A stretch of DNA of 64,000 nt from Thalassospira profundimaris WP0211 (GCF_000300275.1 NZ_AMRN01000006.1:62001-126000), one strand, 5' to 3'; counted from the first letter of the stretch, positions 18,205 to 27,868 are shown. Numbers and translations: made by a program. Notes: generated from the sequence alone by a model not told the origin.

Positions 18205-19523
18205 GCCCCGCCATTCGCGCCAAAGGTGCCGGCAAAAAAGCCTTCATCAATGCCAGGCTGCTTGATCCCATTAAACAAACCGATGAAACCGGTGGCCTCC
18301 TGATTGAAGATGACACCATCGCCAAAAGTGGCCCGGACATCACCGAAGGCACCGTTCCCGATGGTTTTGAAATCATTGACCTTGGCGGTGCATGTCTGGC
18401 ACCGGGTCTGGTTGATATGCGCGCCCAATTGCGCGAACCGGGATTTGAACATCAGGAAACCATCGAAACCGCCGGAAAGTCTGCCGCGATCGGTGGCGTC
18501 ACCACCATTATTGCCCTGCCCAACACCGATCCGGTGATTGATGACGTGGCCGGTGTTGAATTCATTGCCCGGCGTGCCCGCAAGGTTGGCTTGGCCAAGG
18601 TATTTGTCTATGGCGCAGTCTCCAAGGGCATCGAGGGGCAGGAAATCACCGAGATGGGCCTGCTTCATCAGGCCGGTGCAGTTGCCTTCTGCGACGGGAT
18701 CAAGACGATTGCCAGCGCGCGCCTGCTGCGCCAGGCCCTGTCCTATTCGACGTTCTTTGATGGCATGATCGTCCAGCACCCGGAAGAGCCCGAGCTTTCC
18801 AAGGGGGCCTCGATGAATAGCGGCGAACTGGCAACCCGCCTTGGCCTGTCGGGTGTTTCGCCACTGGCTGAAGTTATTCAGATCGAACGCGACTTGCGAC
18901 TGGTTGAAATGACCGGCGGGCGGCTGCATTTCGCCCATATTTCGACCGGTGAATCGGTGGAAGTCATCCGCAAGGCAAAGAAACGTGGCCTTAAAGTCAC
19001 CTGCGATACCGCACCGCCCTATTTCGCACTGAACGAGAACGCGGTCTCGGATTACCGTACGTTCGCCAAGTTGTCACCGCCGCTTCGCTCCGAGGATGAC
19101 CGTCAGGCGATTGTTGCCGGCCTTGCCGATGGCACGATTGATGCCATTGCATCGGATCACAACCCGCAAGATGCCGATTCCAAACGCCTGCCCTTTGCGC
19201 AGGCGGCTGCCGGTGCCGTCGGGTTTGAAACGCTGCTTCCGATGTCGCTGGAGCTTTATCACAACGGGCATATGTCGCTGCTCGATGTGATTACCAAACT
19301 GACCCGCACCCCAGCCGAACTGGTGCGCATCAAAGGGGCTGGAACACTGGCAGAGGGAACCGCGGCCGATCTGGTGATCTTTGATCCGGATCGCCCGTGG
19401 AAAATTGATCCTTACCAGTTCCATTCGAAATCGAAAAATTCACCGTTTGACGGCCGTCTGACGCAGGGACGCGTTCTGCGCACCCTGATTGATGGCCGCG
19501 AAGTCTTCTCGGAAGGTGCCTGA
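18201..19523 (+). CDS. pyrC: Dihydroorotase-like protein with degenerate zinc site (PyrC'/PyrX type)
   Basis: A 440-residue amidohydrolase-fold protein annotated as dihydroorotase by family. The usual metal motif Asp-x-His-x-His after the first strand reads [13 protein letters not shown] here, so both zinc histidines are Arg and Gln. The later TPHH-type segment is replaced by TAPPYF, and the usual SDHAPH is SDHNPQ. HPEE and FAHIS are kept. Loss of several ligands argues against catalysis. In Pseudomonas, an inactive PyrC' like this is needed as a scaffold for aspartate carbamoyltransferase. The ATGA overlap with pyrB fits that role. An active dihydroorotase should be elsewhere in the genome. 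Confidence 0.85.
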   Translation: MSPAIRAKGAGKKAFINARLLDPIKQTDETGGLLIEDDTIAKSGPDITEGTVPDGFEIIDLGGACLAPGLVDMRAQLREPGFEHQETIETAGKSAAIGGVTTIIALPNTDPVIDDVAGVEFIARRARKVGLAKVFVYGAVSKGIEGQEITEMGLLHQAGAVAFCDGIKTIASARLLRQALSYSTFFDGMIVQHPEEPELSKGASMNSGELATRLGLSGVSPLAEVIQIERDLRLVEMTGGRLHFAHISTGESVEVIRKAKKRGLKVTCDTAPPYFALNENAVSDYRTFAKLSPPLRSEDDRQAIVAGLADGTIDAIASDHNPQDADSKRLPFAQAAAGAVGFETLLPMSLELYHNGHMSLLDVITKLTRTPAELVRIKGAGTLAEGTAADLVIFDPDRPWKIDPYQFHSKSKNSPFDGRLTQGRVLRTLIDGREVFSEGA

Positions 19524-19524
19524 A

Positions 19525-20175
19525 ATGGAACTTGATGCCACCTATAAGGCAATGTTGATGTCGCTCCAGGTTGCGACGGTCTGTGGGTACCTATTGGGCT
19601 CTATCCCGTTTGGTCTGGTTCTGACCCGCATGGCGGGACTTGGCGACATCCGCCAGATTGGTTCGGGCAATATCGGCGCAACCAACGTTCTGCGTACAGG
19701 TCGCAAGGGATTGGCCTTCCTGACCCTGATCGGCGATGCAGGCAAAGGCGCCTTTGCCGCCCTGCTGTTCACCCACCTTTACGGTGCAGAGCAAGGCATC
19801 TTTGCCGGTGGTGCCGCTGTTATTGGCCACATGTTCCCGATTTGGCTGCGGTTCAAGGGCGGTAAAGGGGTTGCGACCACCCTCGGCACGCTTGCGGCTG
19901 TCAACTGGATCATGGGCCTTTGTGCGGCACTGACATGGTTGGTGATGGCGCTGATTTTCCGGATTTCTTCGCTTTCGGCACTCATCGCCATGATCGCGGC
20001 CCCGTTGGCGGCGTTCTTCATCGCCAACGATCCCGGTGCCGGGTGGCTTGGTGTATTTCTTGCCGTTATTGTCTGGCTTGCTCATCACGCCAATATCAAA
20101 CGCCTGATCCGCGGCGAAGAGCCCAAGATCGGCCAGAAGAAAAAGCAGGCTGACGAAGAAACGCCTGCTTCATAG
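19525..20175 (+). CDS. plsY: Glycerol-3-phosphate acyltransferase PlsY
   Basis: A 216-residue inner-membrane enzyme that transfers acyl groups from acyl-phosphate to glycerol-3-phosphate, the first step of phospholipid synthesis. About five TM segments. The three cytoplasmic signature loops are present: LGSIPFGLV, GSGNIGATNVLRTG and FKGGKGVATTLG. The lysine-rich C-terminal tail is ordinary. ATG 19525 lies one base after the pyrC' stop; an upstream start inside pyrC' would add twelve non-homologous residues. It belongs to the pyrB-pyrC'-plsY transcription unit. Confidence 0.95.
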   Translation: MELDATYKAMLMSLQVATVCGYLLGSIPFGLVLTRMAGLGDIRQIGSGNIGATNVLRTGRKGLAFLTLIGDAGKGAFAALLFTHLYGAEQGIFAGGAAVIGHMFPIWLRFKGGKGVATTLGTLAAVNWIMGLCAALTWLVMALIFRISSLSALIAMIAAPLAAFFIANDPGAGWLGVFLAVIVWLAHHANIKRLIRGEEPKIGQKKKQADEETPAS

Positions 20176-20209
20176 GCGCAAGTTGCCCCTTCGAATAGCT
20201 TGACGAAAC

Positions 20210-20238
20210 AACGCCCGGATGACCACAATCCGGGCGTT
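20210..20238 (+). other. 11-bp perfect inverted repeat abutting the dprA start
   Basis: AACGCCCGGAT and ATCCGGGCGTT surround a seven-base loop and end exactly at the base before ATG 20239. No T run follows. As RNA this would occlude the ribosome-binding region of dprA; as DNA it could be an operator. Confidence 0.6.
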
Positions 20239-21516
20239 ATGCATTTACCAAACCAACAACCATCGCGATTATCGCAATCGGAACGTCTGGCACGCATGCG
20301 ACTGGCGCGCAGCACCAATGTCGGACCGGTCACCTTTCGCAAATTGCTGGAACGGTTTGGTTCAGGCCGAAATGCCATTGATGCCCTGCCCGATGTCATT
20401 GCCCAAGCAAAGACCACGCGCAAGATCAAGATTGCCAACCGCGACGAGACGGTTACGGAAATTGAGGCCGCAAAGGCATCGCGCGCCCGACCGATCATTT
20501 TTGGCGACCCGGAATATCCACCACTTCTGGCGCGAATTGATGATGCGCCGCCCTATTTTTATGCCATCGGACGGATTGAGCTTCTTGGAAAATCTGCCAT
20601 CGGGATCGTTGGTGCGCGCAATGCTTCGGCAACGGGATGCGGATTTGCCCGTAAAATCAGTCATCAGCTCGTAAACGCGGGCTATGTCGTTGTGTCAGGT
20701 ATGGCACGCGGCATTGATGGCGCAGCCCATGCGGCGGCCTTGCAAAGCAACCATAATGCAGGCGGCGGTACGATTGCTGTTCTGGGTGGCGGTGTGGATG
20801 TCGTTTATCCCCGCGAACATCAGGACCTTTATTTGCAACTCTGCGAACAGGGTTGTGTGGTGTCAGAAATGCCGCCCGGCCTTCAACCACAGGCAAGGCA
20901 CTTTCCCCGTCGCAACCGCATCATTTCCGGATTGTCATTGGGAACGGTTGTCATCGAGGCCGGTCGAAATTCCGGATCGCTTATCACCGCCCGCTTTGCC
21001 GCCGAACAAGGACGCGATGTGTTTGCCGTTCCGGGCTCCCCGACCGATCCGCGCGCAGCAGGTCCGAACAGTTTGATCCGTGATGGTGCAATCTTGTGCG
21101 ACTCTGCCGACGTAATTCTGGATGCCCTTCGAACTGCCGAGCAAAACAGTCACTTGTTTGAACAAAATCACACCTTCAACACAGCTGCGCGCGACGCACG
21201 CCCTGACACCTCAGCCGAGGCATATCACGAGATAACGGCATCATTGGAACAAGATGCGATCATTCTCGGTGAAAAGAAAACCCCGCAATCAATTGAATTA
21301 GAAGAATTTTCTGACGAAACCGACGCCAACGAAGACTCCGTCAAAGAGATGGAAAAACTCTTTGATTTGCTATCTGCTAGCCCCCTTCTGATTGATGAGC
21401 TCATTCGTACGTCTGACTTGCCCGCCGAGCAGGTTTCGACAATTTTGATTGAGCTCGAACTTGCAGGAAGGGTTGAACGTCACCCCGGAAATAGGGTATC
21501 GCGTATCGCCAAATGA
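20239..21516 (+). CDS. dprA: DNA-processing protein DprA
   Basis: Loads RecA onto incoming single-stranded DNA during natural transformation. 425 residues from ATG 20239. An N-terminal SAM-like helical part is followed by the Rossmann-like DprA domain with GIVGARNAS, VVSGMARGIDGAAHAAAL and FPRRNRIISGLS, then an acidic linker and a C-terminal winged helix (about 355-425). The start is uncertain: a TTG at 20200 adds 13 residues encoded inside a hairpin, and ATG 20296 is also possible. The gene lies 63 bases downstream of plsY on the same strand. Confidence 0.92.
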   Translation: MHLPNQQPSRLSQSERLARMRLARSTNVGPVTFRKLLERFGSGRNAIDALPDVIAQAKTTRKIKIANRDETVTEIEAAKASRARPIIFGDPEYPPLLARIDDAPPYFYAIGRIELLGKSAIGIVGARNASATGCGFARKISHQLVNAGYVVVSGMARGIDGAAHAAALQSNHNAGGGTIAVLGGGVDVVYPREHQDLYLQLCEQGCVVSEMPPGLQPQARHFPRRNRIISGLSLGTVVIEAGRNSGSLITARFAAEQGRDVFAVPGSPTDPRAAGPNSLIRDGAILCDSADVILDALRTAEQNSHLFEQNHTFNTAARDARPDTSAEAYHEITASLEQDAIILGEKKTPQSIELEEFSDETDANEDSVKEMEKLFDLLSASPLLIDELIRTSDLPAEQVSTILIELELAGRVERHPGNRVSRIAK

Positions 21517-21575
21517 GAGTCGCGTCGGATATGGATGTGACAAATATTGTTGTGATTTGCCGCAATTTGCGCAAT

Positions 21576-21605
21576 TTGATCTGAAAAACAGCGACACACT
21601 ATAAT
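21576..21605 (+). promoter_or_regulatory. topA promoter
   Basis: TTGATC (21576-21581) and a perfect TATAAT (21600-21605) have an 18-bp spacer, about 80 bases upstream of topA. The AT-rich stretch just upstream repeats GCAATTTG twice. A promoter here means the GTG at 21612 lies at the transcript start and is not the translation start. Confidence 0.65.
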
Positions 21606-21686
21606 ATATGTGTGCAGACTTTCAGGTTACGGACCGCACAGCATAATGACCGCCCTCGGGCGCAAGAACCGGACACGAAAAACGTA

Positions 21687-24335
21687 ATGAATCTTGTCAT
21701 CGTCGAATCCCCGGCCAAAGCCAAGACGATCAATAAATATCTCGGCGACGATTATAAGGTACTGGCCTCGTTTGGTCATATCCGTGATCTGCCGTCCAAG
21801 GATGGTTCGGTCGATACCGACAATGATTTTGCAATGGTCTGGGAAACCGATGGCCGTTCCGAAAAGCAGATCAAGGAAATTGCTTCGGCGGCACGTGACT
21901 CTGACACCATCTATCTCGCGACTGACCCGGATCGCGAAGGTGAAGCCATTTCCTGGCATATTCTTGAAGTTCTCGAGCAGAAAAAGCTGCTCCGCGGTCG
22001 CGATGTCCATCGCGTCGTGTTTCACGAGATCACCAAGAAAGCTGTCACCGAAGCCATCGCCAATCCGCGCGAACTTAATCAGGAACTGGTGGATGCCTAT
22101 CTGGCGCGTCGTGCGCTTGATTATCTGGTCGGCTTTAATCTGTCGCCGGTTCTGTGGCGCAAACTGCCTGGTTCGCGCTCGGCCGGACGTGTGCAATCGG
22201 TTGCGCTCCGCCTGATTTGCGAACGCGAGATCGAAATCGAAGCCTTCAAACCCGATGAATACTGGTCGCTTGAGGCTGGCTTTGCCGTTCCCGAGGGCAA
22301 GTTTTCCGCACGTCTGACCCATCTGAACGGCGAAAAGCTTGATAAGCTGGCACTTGGTAATGAAAGTGCCGCCAAGATCGCCAAGGAAAAGGTCGAAAGC
22401 CGCAGCTACACCGTTTCAAAGGTTGAGCGCAAAGACGTCAAACGTCGTCCGCAGCCGCCTTTCACCACATCGACCCTGCAGCAGGAAGCATCGCGTAAGC
22501 TTGGCTTTGGCGCGAAACGCACCATGCAGCTTGCCCAGCGCCTTTATGAAGGTGTCGATATCGGTGGCGAAACGGTTGGTCTGATCACCTATATGCGTAC
22601 CGATGCCGTGGTGCTTTCACAGGAAGCACTCGCCGCCGCACGCCGCCTGATTGGCAAGGATTATGGCGATCAATATCTTCCGGCCAATGCGCGTAGCTTT
22701 GCCAACAAGGCCAAGAACGCACAGGAAGCCCACGAAGCTGTCCGCCCGACCGATCTGTTCCGTCGTCCCGAACAGGTTTCGCGTCACCTTGATAAAGACC
22801 AGTTGGCGCTTTACACCCTGATCTGGAAACGGACCGTCGCCTGTCAGATGGAAGATGCACGCTTTGATCAGGTCGCAGTTGATCTGTCATCGAATGACAA
22901 TCACGTGGTTCTGCGTGCAAATGGTTCTGTTGTGAAGTTTGACGGCTTCCTGAAGCTTTATCAGGAAGGCAAGGATGACGAGGCTGAAGACGAAAATGAT
23001 CGTCGCCTGCCGCCGCTAAAAGAAGGCCAGAAGCCTGACCTTGGCAAAGTCAGCATTGATCAGCACTTCACCCAGCCCCCACCCCGCTATACCGAGGCGA
23101 GCCTGGTCAAGAAGATGGAAGAACTCGGCATTGGCCGTCCGTCGACCTATGCATCGATCATTTCGGTTCTTCAGGACCGGAACTATGTGTTGCTGGAACG
23201 TCGCCGTTTCGTCGCACAGGACCGCGGCCGTCTGGTAACCGCTTTCCTGTCGAAATTCTTTGAACGCTATGTGCAGTACAACTTCACGGCCGATCTGGAA
23301 AACCAGCTTGATGAAGTTTCCATGGGCAAGCTGGAATGGAAAGACGTTCTCAAGGATTTCTGGAAGTCGTTCAAAGGCAATGTCGACGAGGCGAAGGAAC
23401 TAAAGATCACGGACGTCCTTGATGCCCTTCAGGTAATGCTGGAAAACTACCTGTTCCCGCCGCGCGAAGACGGAACAGACCCGCATAAATGCCCGAAATG
23501 CACGGATGGAACGCTGAGCCTCAAGCTCGGCAAGTTTGGCGCCTTTCTTGGTTGTTCGAACTATCCGGAATGCAATTATACCCGACCGCTCGTTGCCAAT
23601 GAAAACGGCTCCGAATCCGAACTTGATTCTGGCCCCAAAGTCCTTGGCATTGACAAGGAAACCGGCAAGGAAATCACCCTTCGCAAAGGCCCGTATGGCG
23701 TGTACGTCCAGCTTGGCGAGGAAGAGGAAGTCGAAGGTAAGAACGGCAAGCCGAAAAAGGTTAAACCGAAACGCACATCCCTGCCCAAGGGATTGGAGCC
23801 ATCTGTCGTTGACCTGACCAAGGCCGAAGAACTTCTGACCCTGCCGCGTGTTGTTGGGATTTATCCCGACACTGGCGAGGAAATGAAGGCCAATATTGGC
23901 CGTTTTGGCCCATACGTCCAGGCAGGCAGTATTTTTGCCTCGCTCAAGGCCGACGATGATGTTTTGACGATCGGTGAAAACCGGGCGATCACCCTGATCG
24001 CGGATAAGCGTGAAAAGTCAGGCACAGAAATCGGCAAGCATCCCGATGATGGTGAACCGATCTTTGTCGCCGTTGGCCGCTGGGGACCGTTTGTTAAGCA
24101 CAAGAAAACCATCGCCAATATCCGCGATGTAGAACGTGATGACATCACCCTTGAAATGGCCATCAAGGCCATCAAGGAAAAGGAAGCCAAGTCGGGCAAA
24201 ACGACCAAGGCCGCGACCAAGAAAACGGCAACCAAAACCGCAACGGCGAAGAAAAAAGCCCCTGCGAAGAAGAAAACGGCTGCAAAGAAACCCGCAGCGA
24301 AGAAGACAACCACGAAAAAGGCGGCGGCGAATTAA
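21687..24335 (+). CDS. topA: DNA topoisomerase I
   Basis: An 882-residue type IA topoisomerase that relaxes negative supercoils. The TOPRIM domain starts at once (MNLVIVESPAKAKTI) and carries the acidic DPDREGEAI motif. The active-site Tyr is residue 302 in GLITYMRTDA. One four-cysteine zinc-ribbon motif (CPKC...CSNYPEC) lies around residues 600-630. Repeated basic C-terminal modules with the GPYGVYVQ/GRFGPYVQ/GRWGPFVK pattern follow, then a histone H1-like Lys/Ala/Thr tail of about 45 residues. ATG 21687 is chosen by homology and because the promoter lies just upstream. Confidence 0.97.
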   Translation: MNLVIVESPAKAKTINKYLGDDYKVLASFGHIRDLPSKDGSVDTDNDFAMVWETDGRSEKQIKEIASAARDSDTIYLATDPDREGEAISWHILEVLEQKKLLRGRDVHRVVFHEITKKAVTEAIANPRELNQELVDAYLARRALDYLVGFNLSPVLWRKLPGSRSAGRVQSVALRLICEREIEIEAFKPDEYWSLEAGFAVPEGKFSARLTHLNGEKLDKLALGNESAAKIAKEKVESRSYTVSKVERKDVKRRPQPPFTTSTLQQEASRKLGFGAKRTMQLAQRLYEGVDIGGETVGLITYMRTDAVVLSQEALAAARRLIGKDYGDQYLPANARSFANKAKNAQEAHEAVRPTDLFRRPEQVSRHLDKDQLALYTLIWKRTVACQMEDARFDQVAVDLSSNDNHVVLRANGSVVKFDGFLKLYQEGKDDEAEDENDRRLPPLKEGQKPDLGKVSIDQHFTQPPPRYTEASLVKKMEELGIGRPSTYASIISVLQDRNYVLLERRRFVAQDRGRLVTAFLSKFFERYVQYNFTADLENQLDEVSMGKLEWKDVLKDFWKSFKGNVDEAKELKITDVLDALQVMLENYLFPPREDGTDPHKCPKCTDGTLSLKLGKFGAFLGCSNYPECNYTRPLVANENGSESELDSGPKVLGIDKETGKEITLRKGPYGVYVQLGEEEEVEGKNGKPKKVKPKRTSLPKGLEPSVVDLTKAEELLTLPRVVGIYPDTGEEMKANIGRFGPYVQAGSIFASLKADDDVLTIGENRAITLIADKREKSGTEIGKHPDDGEPIFVAVGRWGPFVKHKKTIANIRDVERDDITLEMAIKAIKEKEAKSGKTTKAATKKTATKTATAKKKAPAKKKTAAKKPAAKKTTTKKAAAN

Positions 24336-24351
24336 TCGCCGCCTTCCTTTT
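24315..24351 (+). terminator. Hairpin overlapping the topA stop codon
   Basis: AAGGCGGCG (within the last topA codons) pairs with CGCCGCCTT, followed by CCTTTTCT. It is terminator-like but with a weak T run. rnr begins 48 bases after the topA stop, so it may attenuate rather than end transcription. Confidence 0.55.
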
Positions 24352-24383
24352 CTCTGGAATACCTATGAAAGGACGCCGCAACG

Positions 24384-26816
24384 TTGGCGAACGATACAGA
24401 AGACAAAAAACACTTCCCGACCAAGGAAGAGATTATCGAATTCATCGATATGAGCCCGACACCGGTTGGGAAGCGCGAAATTGCGCGCGCCTTCAACATT
24501 AAGGGCGCAGCCAAGATCGAACTCAAAAAGATCCTGAAAGACCTGAAGATTGGCGGCGATGTCGTCAAGGGCCGCCGGCGCTTTGACAAACCCGACCGCC
24601 TGCCCCCGGTTGAAGTTCTGGAAATCACCGGCGTTGATGACGACGGCGAAGTTCTGGCCAAACCGAATGTCTGGAAACACGAGTACGAACCGCCGCTGAT
24701 TGTTGTGAAATCAATTCGTCGCGGCGGCCCAAGTGCGCCAGGCATTGGTGACAAAATTCTCGCCAAGCTGCGCTATACCGGCAAGCATACCTACGAAGCC
24801 AGCATCATGCGGGTCCTTGGCAGCGGGCCACAGCGCGTCTTGGGACTTTATCGCCCCAATGAACGCGAAGGCCGTGTTGTGCCCACAGATCGCAAGGATA
24901 GCGGCGAGATCGCGGTCCCGCTTGACGACCATCCTGATCTTGAAAGCGGCGCACTGGTTCTGACCGAAATTTTGCCGGGCAAACATTTTGGACTGCGTAA
25001 AGGCCGGATTACCGAGGTTCTTGGCAACATCAATGAACCCAAATCCATCAGCCTTGTATCGATCCATGCGCGCGGCATTCCGTTTGAATTCCCTCCGGAA
25101 GTCGAACTTCAGGCACGCGAGTCCAAGGCCACACCACTGGGTAAACGCACTGATCTGCGCGACATCCCGCTGGTCACCATTGATGGTGCCGATGCGCGTG
25201 ACTTTGACGATGCCGTCTGGGCCGAAGCCGACCCCGATCCCGCCAATGAAGGCGGCTGGCACATCATGGTCGCGATCGCTGATGTGTCCTGGTATGTGCG
25301 TCCGGGCGATGCACTTGATCGCGAAGCGGTCAAACGTGGCAATAGCTGCTATTTCCCGGATCGTGTGGTGCCGATGTTGCCGTTTGAGCTTTCGAACGGC
25401 TGGTGTTCGCTTGTCCCGCATGAAGATCGCGGCTGCATGGCGGTTGAAATGTGGCTGGATAAACACGGCCACAAACTACGTCACAAGTTCTGCCGCGGGA
25501 TGATGAAGTCCGCCGCCCGTCTGACCTATGATCAGGTTCAGCGCGCCATGGACGGCCAGCCAGACGACACCACCGGTCCGCTGGTTGATACCATCATCAA
25601 GCCGCTGTATGGCGCGTTCCATGCGTTTCTGGAAGCGCGCAAGAAACGTGGCGTACTCGAACTTGATGTGCCCGAACGCAAAATCGAGCTGAATGACAGC
25701 GGACAGATCGTTGCCATTGCGCCGCGTGCACGGTTTGACAGTCACAAGCTGATCGAAGAATTCATGATCGCAGCCAATGTCTGTGCTGCTGAGGAACTTG
25801 AACGTATCAAGCAGCCCTGCATGTATCGTATCCACGATGCACCGAGCGAGGAAAAGCTTGAAGCGCTGCACGAATTCCTTGAAGGCGCTGGCTATAAGCT
25901 GAACAAGGCATCGGTTCTGAAACCGCGCGATTTCAACCGCATTCTTGAACTCGCCAAGGACACGCCAGAGTCTGAGCTGATCAACACGGTCGTTCTGCGC
26001 AGCCAGTCACAGGCCATGTACAGCCCCGACAATATCGGACACTTCGGCCTTGCACTGAAACGGTATGCCCACTTTACCTCCCCGATCCGGCGCTATGCCG
26101 ACCTTCTGGTCCATCGTGCATTGATCGCGGGCCTTAAACTTGGTGAAGGCGGTTTGACGCCCGAAGAAGGCGAACGGTTCGAACAGATTGGCGAGGAGAT
26201 CTCGGGCACTGAACGACGCGCGGCTATGGCCGAACGCGATGCGGTTGACCGTTATGTCGCGGCCTATATGTCTGACAAGGTCGGGGCGGAGTTCCCCGGC
26301 AAGATTTCTGGCGTCACCCACTTTGGTCTGTTTGTTTCATTGAACGAAACAGGGGCAGACGGGTTGGTTCCGATATCCACCCTGCCCGATGACTATTACG
26401 TCCATGACGCTGCAAGCCACGCACTTGTCGGGCAAAATCGCGGCAAGAAGTTCCAGTTGGGTGATACGGTTGTCGTCAGGATTGCCGATGCCGATGCAGC
26501 CACCGGATCATTGGCATTGCGACTTGCCGAACACGCCGACATTACCGCCCGCGATCTGGTTGAACGGCCACGCGGACGTCGTGGTGCAGGCAAACGCCGT
26601 GGCAGCCCAGGCGACCGCAGCCATCGTCATGGCAGCAAGCCCGGTTTCCGGTCCGGCCCACGGGACGCAAATGGCCCGGCTGGATCATCTGCGACCAAGT
26701 CGAAGGGCAAGAAAGCAGCGGCAAAGAAAAAGACCACACCGAAAAAGCAGCGCAAGCTGGTGGCATCCAACCGGGCGGCGCGCAACGCCCCCAAACCGGG
26801 CCCGAAGTCGGATTAA
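24384..26816 (+). CDS. rnr: Ribonuclease R
   Basis: An 810-residue 3'-5' exoribonuclease that degrades structured RNA. Order: N-terminal helix-turn-helix-like region (about 10-60), cold-shock domains, RNB catalytic domain with the acidic cluster DGADARDFDDAVW (about 265-278), then an S1 domain (about 630-715). A basic, disordered tail (about 725-810) is rich in Lys, Arg, Gly and Ala. The start is TTG 24384, preceded by AAAGGA ten bases upstream; no in-frame ATG fits the family alignment. A strong terminator follows. topA-rnr adjacency is common in this class of bacteria. Confidence 0.95.
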   Translation: MANDTEDKKHFPTKEEIIEFIDMSPTPVGKREIARAFNIKGAAKIELKKILKDLKIGGDVVKGRRRFDKPDRLPPVEVLEITGVDDDGEVLAKPNVWKHEYEPPLIVVKSIRRGGPSAPGIGDKILAKLRYTGKHTYEASIMRVLGSGPQRVLGLYRPNEREGRVVPTDRKDSGEIAVPLDDHPDLESGALVLTEILPGKHFGLRKGRITEVLGNINEPKSISLVSIHARGIPFEFPPEVELQARESKATPLGKRTDLRDIPLVTIDGADARDFDDAVWAEADPDPANEGGWHIMVAIADVSWYVRPGDALDREAVKRGNSCYFPDRVVPMLPFELSNGWCSLVPHEDRGCMAVEMWLDKHGHKLRHKFCRGMMKSAARLTYDQVQRAMDGQPDDTTGPLVDTIIKPLYGAFHAFLEARKKRGVLELDVPERKIELNDSGQIVAIAPRARFDSHKLIEEFMIAANVCAAEELERIKQPCMYRIHDAPSEEKLEALHEFLEGAGYKLNKASVLKPRDFNRILELAKDTPESELINTVVLRSQSQAMYSPDNIGHFGLALKRYAHFTSPIRRYADLLVHRALIAGLKLGEGGLTPEEGERFEQIGEEISGTERRAAMAERDAVDRYVAAYMSDKVGAEFPGKISGVTHFGLFVSLNETGADGLVPISTLPDDYYVHDAASHALVGQNRGKKFQLGDTVVVRIADADAATGSLALRLAEHADITARDLVERPRGRRGAGKRRGSPGDRSHRHGSKPGFRSGPRDANGPAGSSATKSKGKKAAAKKKTTPKKQRKLVASNRAARNAPKPGPKSD

Positions 26817-26841
26817 GACCGAACTGCCAACACAAACAACC

Positions 26842-26874
26842 AAAGGCGGCCGATATGGCCGCCTTTTTGTTTTC
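26842..26874 (+). terminator. Rho-independent terminator after rnr
   Basis: AAGGCGGCC pairs with GGCCGCCTT around a short loop, followed by TTTGTTTT. Confidence 0.9.
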
Positions 26875-26897
26875 GATACCAACGCTCCAATAAAAGC

Positions 26898-27680
26898 TCA
26901 GAGCATGGTTTCGATGAATTTCGACAGATGCTCAGCGGTTTGTTTGCCCTTGTTACTGATGATCGCAACGTTTTCAGGCAAACCTTCAAGATCGGGATGT
27001 GATGCATCGAAACTCGTCAACAGGCCGAGCTTTTTGTCTGACAGGGTCTTCATCGCAGCCAGGGCGCGGATCAGTTCGATCCCGCTAAGCCCATCAAGGA
27101 CAGCCGCGGTAATGACGGCATCCGGGCGCGATTGAACCACCGTTTCGAACGCCTCGACGGCCGAACGGGCCGTGATGGTGCGAAAACCCTTTTCACGCAG
27201 TGCACGCTGCAAAAAATGCCCCTGCACAGCGGTCGCGGTGACAATAAGGACTTCCTTATCCTGCGCAACCGCAACTTCGGATGCATCATCCTGCTCATCG
27301 GCCTTGGCACTGCGGGTCGGCAGGGAACGCAGAATACGGGTTTCTTCTTCGGCCTGGGGATTGGTGCCACTTTCGATGATCTCGCGGATCCAGCTGGTGA
27401 AATCCACCAGCGATGCCGCTTCGAGATCATCGATTTGGGTCAATTCGGCAATATAATCTTCAAGTCGATGTGCAATCGCACCCACCAGCGGAAAGCCGAA
27501 TGATCCGGCAAGTCCTTTGACGGTGTGCGCTTCGCGCCGCAGTTCGGCAATTCCCGGTCCGGCTTCGTCCATTCCGCCGGCGACACGATCAATCGTGGTT
27601 TCAATGCGATCAATGCGTTCGATCGTGTCCTCGATGAAGTCCTGTTTCAGACCGGCAATGACTGCGTCTGCACTTCCCAC
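26898..27680 (-). CDS. Hpt-domain protein fused to a degenerate receiver domain
   Basis: A 260-residue signalling protein. The first ~110 residues form a histidine phosphotransfer domain with the phospho-acceptor His at residue 52 in AHTVKGLAGSFG. After a linker, residues about 140-255 look like a receiver fold (VLIVTATAV, then DAVITAAVLDGLSG and a late Lys in SNKG). The acidic pocket is lost (TA for DD), and the phospho-acceptor Asp position is Ala near residue 192. The second domain should therefore be unable to take a phosphate. The start is GTG 27680, from the SD AAGGGAG six bases upstream. No histidine kinase is adjacent. Confidence 0.75.
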   Translation of the reverse strand: MGSADAVIAGLKQDFIEDTIERIDRIETTIDRVAGGMDEAGPGIAELRREAHTVKGLAGSFGFPLVGAIAHRLEDYIAELTQIDDLEAASLVDFTSWIREIIESGTNPQAEEETRILRSLPTRSAKADEQDDASEVAVAQDKEVLIVTATAVQGHFLQRALREKGFRTITARSAVEAFETVVQSRPDAVITAAVLDGLSGIELIRALAAMKTLSDKKLGLLTSFDASHPDLEGLPENVAIISNKGKQTAEHLSKFIETML

Positions 27681-27868
27681 TGGGCACTCCCTTGGCAACT
27701 GTTCGATCAAGCAAATGTGACCATGCATACGCCCCTGAGGTGAATAGGCAGGGCCGATTTTACTTGCTTGCGCAACCGAACATCATGATGATGGCGTACA
27801 GTCTCAATGCCTGTTTTCGCCACACGGATCAAGAGGGCGCTGAGATATGACAGGAGTTAATTTTAAAC

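Noticed and set aside
21612..21686. N-terminal extension of topA from a GTG start
   Set aside because: The GTG lies at the expected transcription start of the TATAAT promoter, has no SD, and adds 25 residues outside the conserved TopA start.
23460..24335. Repeated basic segments at the end of topA considered as a DNA repeat array
   Set aside because: The similarity is at protein level (topoisomerase C-terminal modules and a Lys/Ala tail); there are no exact DNA repeats.
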